Positions 56,079 through 64,000 of a stretch of DNA of 64,000 bases are shown here, one piece after another. How positions within the stretch are numbered: position 1 is the first letter of the stretch; every line of letters begins with the position of its first letter. This DNA comes from Bolinopsis microptera (Eukaryota; Ctenophora; Tentaculata; Lobata; Bolinopsidae): positions 5,756,902-5,820,901 of the forward strand of contig NC_087076.1 of the NCBI RefSeq assembly GCF_026151205.1, read 5' to 3'. A model generated the notes under the pieces. That model had not been told where the DNA came from, ran no database searches, and saw nothing but the letters and a program-made list of their open reading frames with translations. A program made the translations under genes and the position numbers.

Positions 56079-57003
56079 TGCAACACTTATTTGTTCACTT
56101 TTTGACAAAAAGCGGCAAAACCTCTTTCTCACATGGGAAAATACAATGACATTTGACACCACGTGGAATAACTTGATCTATCAACTTAGTCCGGAACTGT
56201 TAAAGTTTCATGTCAATGCTATTCATGACACTGCGTCAACACCTAGCAACTTAAAGCTTTGGAATAAAGCCGTTTCAGGAAACTGTAAACTCTGCAGCAA
56301 ACAAGGGACACTCAATCATATCCTGACGTTCTGCAAGGTTGCACTAAGACAGGGACGTTTCAACTGGCGCCATGATCAGGTCCTACGTGAAATCATGAAG
56401 ACCGTTTCATCACAGATTGAAGAGTTTAATTCCGACATCGCCAAGGAATCGAAGAGGGCACCGTCGGTCTTTCACAAGGCAGGCAATAAGCGCGAGAAGG
56501 TTACCTTAGCTGACCCAACTCATCATAAGACCCAAAGATATTTCTTTTCAGATGCCAACGACTGGAAGATAATATTTGATGAGGATGAGAGACAGAGGAA
56601 CTTCCCGCAGCACATTGCAGCTACACCACTAAGACCTGATGTAGTGATCTATTCAGATAAAGCAAAGAAGGTTTATCTAATGGAGCTGACTTGTGGAAAT
56701 GAGCAGAACTTTGCTGATCAAGAGAAGCGAAAGATGAAGAGATATCAGCAGCTGACAGAAGATATAGAAGCCAACGGATGGGCTTGCAAGCTCCAGACAG
56801 TAGAAGTGGGAGCTCGAGGCATTTACAACTATAGCCTCCCAACCTTTATGAACCACCTGAACGTAAACAACAAAGAGAAGAAGAAGGCCTGCATGAAGAT
56901 CGCTGAGATCAGCCTGAGGGCATCGTATACCATCTATTTGTCCAGAAACAATACCATATGGACAGATGATTGGGAGTTAGTCAAGAGACCAGTAATAGCA
57001 TAG
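56079..57003 (+). CDS. 5'-truncated R2/NeSL-like retroelement: CCHC finger + PD-(D/E)XK endonuclease
   Basis: The frame is open from the minisatellite junction (ATLICSLFDKKRQ) through ATG 56146 to TAG at 57001. Counting from that ATG, residues 47-63 form a CX2CX7HX4C zinc knuckle, followed by ALRQGRFNWRHDQVLRE. Residues 163-183 give LRPDVVIYSDKAKKVYLMEL, the RPD...ELT core of the restriction-like endonuclease of R2, NeSL and CRE LINEs. KRKMKRY and EVGARGIYNYS match downstream motifs. In intact elements the RT lies upstream; none remains. Unlike every other LINE piece here, the remaining frame has no stop or frameshift. It could be a recent 5'-truncated insertion or a retained (domesticated) ORF; recent insertion is simpler. 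Confidence 0.8.
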
Positions 57004-57203
57004 TAGGAGCGTAGAATGTTTGGGCCCAGAAAAACATGTTTAATACCGCTATGAACCCGTCATAAGCCGGGGACTACTATGAAAGTGATGATGCTGTGTT
57101 GTTGAAAGACCTTCGACCAATCAAAGATGTACCTCATCACGCCAAGCAGTTATGCTTGTAGGTGAATATACACTTATAGAGTACAACAACTTTATAACAC
57201 TCC
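57004..57203 (+). mobile_element. Probable 3' UTR of the R2/NeSL-like insertion
   Basis: Non-repetitive sequence between the stop codon and the resumption of the minisatellite at 57204 (CTCCG|TAGCTGCTG). It has no poly-A, consistent with R2-type elements. The boundary is taken from where the 15-bp unit restarts. Confidence 0.5.
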
Positions 57204-57585
57204 GTAGCTGCTGATTAAGTAGCTGCTGATTAAGTAGCTGCTGATTAAGTAGCTGCTGATTAAGTAGCTGCTGATTAAGTAGCTGCTGATTAAGTAGCTG
57301 CTGATTAAGTAGCTGCTGATTAAGTAGCTGCTGATTAAGTAGCTGCTGATTAAGTAGCTGCTGATTAAGTAGCTGCTGATTAAGTAGCTGCTGATTAAGT
57401 AGCTGCTGATTAAGTAGCTGCTGATTAAGTAGCTGCTGATTAAGTAGCTGCTGATTAAGTAGCTGCTGATTAAGTAGCTGCTGATTAAGTAGCTGCTGAT
57501 TAAGTAGCTGCTGATTAAGTAGCTGCTGATTAAGTAGCTGCTGATTAAGTAGCTGCTGATTAAGTAGCTGCTGATTAATTAGTAG
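57204..57585. repeat. 15-bp minisatellite, right block
   Basis: About 25 nearly perfect copies of TAGCTGCTGATTAAG, ending with the variant TTAATTAGTAG that also occurs near the start of the left block (about 55915). Confidence 0.95.
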
Positions 57586-58200
57586 TCGTTAAGTGCTTAC
57601 TGCTTGTGAGCAGTGCGTCTCATTTGTTAAGATCTAACTTAATTGATACTGATACACTGTATATTAAATATGCTCGTTTACACAAATGACTCTATCAGAA
57701 ATGTTGGATTTCCTGGTCATGGTTATATTGCCGCGATTAAGGAATCAAGTTCATTCCGCTCAACAGTCAGCAGACCTCTAATTCTATGATATTGTTATAT
57801 GATATCAGACCCCTAAAATAGCAAATAGGAGTAACGATTATTAGATCTTAATATAATTTACAGTAATAACTTACTTGCCCTAACTTCTAACGTAAGCACA
57901 GTTGTGAAATCTTCAGAAGATGAGTTAGGAGGTAGATTGAGCAATTGAATAATAATAATAATATAATATTATCTGTGATCGTTATCATGGTATGTGGCAC
58001 GGTGAGGTACCCGAATTATCTATCAGTAAAACAAATTTATCTGTAAAATTAACCATTTCATTGATATACCGATGCTATGGCATATGGGTAAGTTACTTAT
58101 AAGTTTATATAATGTAAAGCATAATAATTATTGCTAGCAGATCATGAGATCATCAGTAAAAACCAAAAATGAATTCAGTAGAATTCCTCAAGACCACAAA
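57586..58200. other. No gene recognised
   Basis: AT-rich with no supported feature. An AATAATAATAAT-like tract lies at 57947-57970. Confidence 0.4.
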
Positions 58201-59940
58201 ATGTTTTATGACATTTTATTTGTCAAACGTCACCGGTCAAATATACACGGCCTGTTCTTACAGTCACGTTTAATCACCATTAAAGTCACGATTGTAATAT
58301 TATAACATTCATTACTTTATTGTCGATAGATGAGCTCATAGAATAAATACTTTATATCTACCAATGTGAATAATGTAAATAATGCATAATTCTGTTACCT
58401 TATAATTAAGTTTTCTATGGCCTATCGTCTATGAGTCTATGGTCAAAATTGACTGCAGTTTTGAATTTTATTATATCCTAACGCTGAACTAGCTATCACT
58501 ATCAGGGGCAGTCACCTTTTAGTGAAGGTGCAGTCACCTTTTAGTGAAGGTGCAGTCACCTTTTAGTGAAGGTGTATACCATTAAGGGGGGGGGGGGGGG
58601 GGGGTGTTCACCATTAAAAGGGGCATTAATAAAAGGGGAAAAACTTTTTGTTCCGGGTTTACTCAAATTTTTTATCCCAACTTTTTTTTTTCCCCTTAAA
58701 TTTAAACTTTTTTCCCCATGGAAAAGGGTAATTACTAAAACCGGGGGGGCTTTTTTTTTTCATTTTTTTTTCCCAAATTGTTGGTTTGGGTTTTGGTGGG
58801 GTTTGTTAGGGGGGGTTAGGGTTGGGGGGGGAGGTTCTGGACAAAAAGGGGGACCCCCCCAAAAAGCGGTTACGGTTCCCCAAAAGTCCCTTTTTTTTTT
58901 TAAAAAAACTGTAAATAGGTTTTCAGTCGTGTAGGAAAAGGGAAAGGGAAAAAAAACCTTTTTTCATTCCTTTTTTTAAAAAAAACCCCTTTTTTTTTCT
59001 TTTTAGGGCATCGTGAAATTTTGACCAATTATTCCTTTTTTTAGTCCCCCCCCTTTTCCCCACTTTTTTTGGGGAAAAAACTTTTTTCGGGGGACCTTTA
59101 CCTCAAAAAGCACCGTTTTACCAAAAAAACTAGGGTTTTCCAATTATGGGTCACCACTGTGGGACTTTATTATTTGTGATTTAGGATAATTGGTTTCCAC
59201 AAGCCTTTTCATTAGGCACCCCCCCGTTGTTTTTTATTTTTGGGTTTCTAGATTTTTTCGTAGTCAAGGGGGGGGATGGAAAAGGTTTTCCCCTAGGTAC
59301 AAGTATAGGTTTTTATGCAGTTATTCACTGGCTCCCAGGAGGGGTTTCGGGGGGGCCTATTTCCGCGTTGGTTTCGGCTTTACAAAAATTTTTAAAAAAA
59401 TTGTACGTATGCAAAAGGTTTTTTTGTTTTTTTTTTTGCCATGGGGGGAAAGGGGGGGCCTGAAAGGGGGGAAAATCTTACTTCTGGGGGGACGGGTTTG
59501 GGGGGTTTGTTGGGGCCGGGGGGGGAAAGTGGATAATTTTGGGGTTTTTGTTTTTTGTTTTAGCTGATAAAGAAAACAGCTTTTTAAAAATTGGAAAATC
59601 CCGGGGGGAGAAAAAATTTTGTGCCAGCGGGGTGTGGGGGGATTTTTTTTTAATTTTTGCCTTGAAATTTTCTTTTTTTTCTTTTTGTGCATCTTTTTTG
59701 TTTTTCCCGTTAAAATTTTTGACCCTTTTGGAAAAGGGGGGTTTTTTGGGGGCAAAAGTTTTTTTTCCTCCCCCTTTAACCCGGGGCTCAACCATGATTT
59801 CCCAATAAATTGCTCTTTACTTCCCGCAGTAAACATCCGGGTTTTTGTTTGGTTATTTTGGGGTGGCGCCCAGTAAAATTTCCGGGTTGTTTTTATGTAT
59901 TTATTATTTTTGTTCAAAATTAACACGGATGTCAAATTTA
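58201..59940. repeat. Tandem duplication, copy 1; 58580-59890 looks corrupted
   Basis: Colinear with 59941-61440. From about 58580 the sequence becomes extremely rich in G and T runs while its skeleton still follows copy 2. For example, GCAGTAAACATCCGGGTTTT is in both (59827 and 61353), and CTAGGTACAAGTATAG is in both (59293 and 60908). Words between are replaced by stretches of the same base. All reading frames here, including those of 105-192 residues, are artefacts. Confidence 0.85.
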
Positions 59941-61440
59941 TTTAAACGTGGGATTATTTACAGTTACGGTTTAATACCATAAAATAGATTGTAAATTATA
60001 ACATTATTCTATCTTATTGTCGCATAGATTGGAGCTCATGATTAATAAAATTTATATCTACCAATGTTGATATAATGTAAACTAATGGCATTAAGCTTCC
60101 TGTATTAATTTAAACTAGTTTTCTTGGTATGTGTTTGACCTATCAGGTTATGTAGCTTCCTTATGTGGTCAAAATTAGACTGCGAGTTTGGTGATTTATA
60201 TTTCTAACCGTGAATAGCTGGTCCATTATCGGGGGATCTTTGCATGGAGGTAGTTAATGGGTTCGGTCCTTTTAGGAGGTGCGTCCCTTTTAGTTGAAGT
60301 GTGGTATTACATTAAGTGGGGGGGGGGGGGTGGGGGGTGGGGGGGGTGTGGGTTTCCTTGAGGGTTTAGGGACATTGTCTATTCAGTATCAATTTTATAT
60401 TCACTTTCCTTGTAATTACTTCTTCACTGGATCTTGTAACTAATTCGTATTAAATTGGACGGCTGAAATGGGCTTTTTGATTCAGTTTATTCCAATTGTT
60501 TGGTTTTGGAAGTAGGTGTTGTATAGGGTTGGATTGATGTGTCTGACAAAATGACACAAAAGCTAGTTAATTTACACAGTCCTTTGTTTTGAAGAACTGT
60601 AATAGCGTCAGTTTGTAGGAGTATAAAAAACCTTTCATTCCTTTTTAAAACCTTTCTTTTCTTTTTAGAGCATCGATGAAATTTGACCTAATTATAACAT
60701 TATAGTCCACACCTCTCACGTTCTAAACGTTCTGGATTAATACGTCAAAATTCACCGTTCACTACAACTAGGGTCACTTAGTGGGTCACACTGTGGACTA
60801 TAATATTGTGATTAGGTATAATTAGTCCACAAGCTCATTAGCACACCGTTGTTCATAATATGTTGTCTAGATCTCCTCGTAGTCAAGAGGGACTGAAGGT
60901 GTTACCCTAGGTACAAGTATAGATTATATGCAGTTATCTACACTGGCTCCTCAAGAGGGATCGTGGCCTATTCAGCGTTGGCATCGGCTACAAATTTGAT
61001 AAATATTGTACGTAGTCGCATATGTTGTTGTTTTGTTGCCATGGTAGAATGGGCCTGAAAGACATCTTACTCTGGACGTTTAGAGGTTTGTTGCCGTGAC
61101 TACGTGGATAATTGCCGGTTTGCTTTTGTATAGCAGCATAGAAACAGCTTTAATTGGAAATGCAGGGAGTAACTGTGCCAGCGAGTGTGGATTGATTTTA
61201 CTTTATGCCTTGTAATATTCGTTTGTTTCAGTTTCTGTGCATCTTTCTGTGTCCCGTTAACTTTTGATCCTGAAGAGTGGTTTGGCATAACGTATTTTCC
61301 TACCTTATACCGGCATCAACATGATATCAATAATTGCTCTATTACTTACTGCAGTAAACATCCGGGTTTTGTGGTATATCGTGGCGCAGTAAATCCGGGT
61401 TTTACTGTATTTTTTATTACATACTTTTCAAATTTAACAG
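59941..61440. repeat. Tandem duplication, copy 2 (normal base composition)
   Basis: The cleaner partner of 58201-59940. It contains an interrupted G run at 60319-60351, a segment shared with 34725-34800 (AATACGTCAAAATTCACCGT) and no long frame with a domain. Likely a non-coding repeat. Confidence 0.75.
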
Positions 61441-61638
61441 AGTACAGCAATAAATGAATGTGAAATAGAATCGTTCAAAATATTGAATCTAAACTAACAT
61501 TTTTATTCAGCAACTCATTAAATTTCCAGTCCTTATTAATTTAACAATCTGGTATTAATTTACTCTGTAATAGCTTCCGAATTGCGTCCACAATATCTCA
61601 AGTCGACGAGTTCAAGAAAGTTTAAAGCACCTTTAAAT
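61441..61638 (+). promoter_or_regulatory. 5' flank of the Ig-domain gene
   Basis: AT-rich sequence directly before the first coding exon. No TATA or initiator could be chosen with confidence. Confidence 0.25.
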
Positions 61639-63849
61639 ATGCTGTGGATGTTGGCGTTTGCTACCCTTGTAACTCAAGGAGCTACAACAGATGGCACTGA
61701 TGGAGGTACGTTTGAATATAATTTTACTTATCAGCAATCAGAAATTAGAAATTAGCACTATGATAGGGAATTTAGCAACAACGGTTTACTCACCGATTTT
61801 GCACTAAAAAGTAAAAAGTATGCTTAATAAATAAGCACTTCAATAAATCCAAACTTCCAACAATAACAAATAAAATTTATTTTAGCGACCCAAATGTTAA
61901 ACAAATTGTTATTAGATTTAATTATTAATTTTCGATCTAATTTGCTCTATCGACTCCTGACGTGTCACTATTAACACTTTTGTATAGGTTTGACTTGTTG
62001 AGCCCTTTTTGAAATGGCGTTTATTTCAGAAACTGTGGCTATATCTACGAATCCAGTCATTGCTCATCCTGTGGCAAGAGATACCCAAATAGTGATTATT
62101 TGCAAGTATACTACTGCAGAAATTAAAGGTACAGTCAAATGGATGCACTTAGGACAAGAATTTTCCGCAACCCAAAAGACGGCAGTAACAGCCGCTGCTG
62201 CAGAAGGAGCACTAAGTGTTTCACATTACACCATTGCAAAAGCTGCATTATCTGACTCCGGCGAATACACTTGTTCTGCTGAATATACAACTGGTGCTGT
62301 TGTAGTGACACCTGCTGCTCCACTCAATCTTCAAGTTATCGGTAAGTTTCTTATACATGCTCCACTCAATCTCCAAGTTATCGGTAAGTTATAGAGTCAA
62401 GTAAGTTATCGGTAAGTTTCTTATACAGATAACTTTTTAATTGTGAATAGAGTCAAGAAAATGTTAAATCAATGAAACAAAAACTTTTTAATGCATCGAT
62501 CTTAACCGACTAATGCAATATTTTATGTTTGCAGATGTAGTAATGACTATGAGTAGTCAGGCAGCTGCAGAAGGAAGCAAAGTTACAATAACGTGTAACT
62601 TCGAACAGTATACTGGTTCTGGTGCCCCAACAATCGAATGGTTCAAGGATGATACAACGTTTACGTCTGATCAAATCGCAGCTACTTCCGAGGGAGACAA
62701 CTGTGGTGACGTCCAGAGAAAAAGATATATAATTTCAAGCACAGCCACCACAGACACAGGCAAATATAAGTGTAAAGCAACTTATACAATAGATGGTAAA
62801 ACAGTGATCGTGGAACCCGAACCAGCTGAAGGAAAAGCTTTCTACGTCAGGAAGTTATCTACAACTGCAAAGCTTTTCCACGTTGGAGTGGGAGCTAGTA
62901 TCGAAATAGTCTGCACTGTGAATGGTGATGAAGCTGCTACTTTCAAATGGTACACTTCGACTGGCGCCGATCTTGATGACACTAATTTCACCATCGATAC
63001 TGGTACATTTGCGGACAATGTACAGACTTCAACATTAAAAACTGCAGCTGCATCCGTTCCTAATCATGAAGCAAGCTACAAATGCAAAGCTACCTGGTCG
63101 ACGTCTGAACCTAAGCTTCTAGAGGATAGCGTGGAGTTGAAAGTTCAAGGTAAGTAAACACAGAGGATCAATAGTAGAATCTAACCGATATTTTAGCTTT
63201 TCCCAGGGTACAAATTCTCTGATTTGAAACAAATAAACAATTTAACAAATCAATGTTTGCTTTGCAGATGTGACAGGTATAAAAGATGCTACTGCGATTA
63301 CGCAAACCCCTGGAACTGAGCTCAAGATCACCTGCCAATTCGAAGCTGGAGCAACTAAAGTCAGTTGGTATCGATCAGGAGTTGAGGTGAAGGAGGAGGT
63401 TCCTACTGCTGACCAAAGCGAGCTGGAGTACACCATTGCCACAGTTGCTGGATCTGATAGTGGGGTTTACTCTTGTGAAGTTTATTACACTGGCGAAACA
63501 ATAACCGGTAGACAGACCAAAAGTGTGAAGGTAAGAGGACAGATCGATGACGCTACAATCTACGCTTCTGCAGGAACAACTTCAGTCACTTTAACCTGTG
63601 TTTTCTATGGAGATGAAATGAATACTGCTACTTGGCACAAAGCAGGTTCAGCGGAAGCCGAAATAGACGTCGAGGGTAAAACAGAAGTCACCCCTGGCAC
63701 TTACTCCTCAGAGACAAACAGTCTTACAACAACATTTAAATACCTCACAGTTGCAGCAGAGGATGCAGCTGCTTACACCTGCAAAACAACCTATGTCAGT
63801 GATTCTAGCCCATCTCAATCTGTCCTGACTCTTTCGGTATTTACAAACG
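61639..63849 (+). CDS. Secreted or surface protein with five Ig-like domains (partial)
   Basis: Exons 61639-61705, 62030-62341, 62535-63149 and 63268-63849, all phase 1-1 with GT-AG sites, continue past the window. Exon 1 gives the signal peptide MLWMLAFATLVTQGA. Exon 2 holds one Ig domain (VIICKY ... SDSGEYTCSAEY). Exon 3 holds two (VTITCNF ... TDTGKYKCKATY, then IEIVCTV ... NHEASYKCKATW). Exon 4 holds two (LKITCQF ... SDSGVYSCEVYY, then VTLTCVF ... EDAAAYTCKTTY). Each has the core tryptophan and the D.(G/A).Y.C signature of V/I-set folds. Such proteins serve in adhesion, immune or allorecognition in invertebrates; which applies here is unknown. Transmembrane or cytoplasmic parts, if any, lie beyond 64000. 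The two-domain exons suggest growth by duplication of Ig pairs. Confidence 0.85.
62342..62430 (+). repeat. Tandemly duplicated 5' splice-site region
   Basis: The end of exon 2 (CACTCAATCTTCAAGTTATC G|GTAAGTTTC) is repeated at 62359-62390 and, in part, at 62401-62430. This gives three good GTAAGT donors in a row, the second preceded by a copy of the last exon-2 codons. Confidence 0.7.
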
Positions 63850-63884
63850 GTGAGCTTATAAACATTCTTACACCTGCAAAAGGG

Positions 63885-64000
63885 TCCGGGACTCTAGGGC
63901 GTAAGACTCTAGGGCGTGAGACTTTAGGGCGGCGCCCTAACCCTAACCATCACCCTAACCCTAACCCTAACCCTTATCCTAACCCTAACCCTAACCCTAA
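63885..64000. repeat. GACTCTAGGGCG repeat and interstitial (CCCTAA)n
   Basis: Three copies of GGGACTCTAGGGCGTAA-like units are followed from about 63936 to the window end by CCCTAA repeats with a few variants (CATCACCCTAA, CCCTTATCCTAA). It lies in the intron after Ig exon 4 and continues off the edge. Confidence 0.85.

Noticed and set aside
55875-57585. CRISPR-like or coding LLNQQ repeat
   Set aside because: Pure 15-bp minisatellite with no spacers; the frame exists because 15 is divisible by three.
59190-59935. Frames of 78-192 residues in both directions
   Set aside because: They lie in homopolymer-inflated sequence that appears corrupted; the clean duplicate at 60-61.4 kb has no such frames.

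Overview
This is a eukaryotic window, almost certainly from an invertebrate metazoan. Genes are split by GT-AG introns, ALIX and a leucine-rich-repeat-receptor-like GPCR are recognisable, secreted proteins carry LDLa, PLAT, F-type-lectin-like and immunoglobulin domains, and TTAGGG-type repeats are present. The DNA is AT-rich and dense with transposons and minisatellites. The element mix (RTE/CR1-like LINEs, R2/NeSL-like endonuclease, Penelope, Merlin, MULE, foldback MITEs) suits a cnidarian or another early-branching or marine invertebrate, but the species cannot be fixed from sequence alone.

Layout. 1-5.9 kb: inverted 79-bp tandem arrays around a spacer rich in a GAGGTTAACCTC palindrome, a MULE remnant and an inverted minisatellite. 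6.05-12.4 kb (minus): a split gene assembled here from splice sites and phases, with a signal peptide, LDLa cassettes and a PLAT-like domain, its introns filled by TIR elements and LINE debris. 12.4-23 kb: repeats, an orphan signal-peptide exon, a 483-bp MITE, a 651-bp triplication and a 78-bp minisatellite that passes into a long TTAGGG array. 23.67-24.56 kb (minus): a secreted F-type-lectin-like gene that loses its 3' exons next to that array. 24.9-29.2 kb: minisatellites, 365-bp and ~175-bp repeats and a LINE tail. 29.96-32.76 kb (plus): the 3' half of ALIX/PDCD6IP in eight exons with one frameshift. 34.9-35.4 kb: LINE tail. 37.2-40.6 kb (minus): a two-exon LDLa-ectodomain GPCR. 41.05-42.59 kb: a complete but mutated Merlin transposon with its target duplication, followed by a decayed Penelope-like RT. 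47.2-48.16 kb (minus): a secreted coiled-coil protein. 48.8-50.5 kb: noisy tandem repeats. 51.9-53.5 kb: decayed LINE RT. 56.08-57.0 kb: a 5'-truncated R2/NeSL-like ORF inside a 15-bp minisatellite. 58.2-61.4 kb: a tandem duplication whose first copy looks like corrupted sequence. 61.64 kb to the end (plus): a secreted or surface protein with five Ig-like domains, running off the edge.

The host genes do not form an operon-like unit. Four of the six encode secreted or surface proteins of recognition or adhesion type (LDLa/PLAT, F-type-lectin-like, LDLa-GPCR, Ig), and a fifth is a secreted coiled-coil protein. Several show recent exon or promoter duplication. Base-level indel noise, long homopolymers and a frameshift in a conserved gene mean assembly error must be considered before any break is read as biology.
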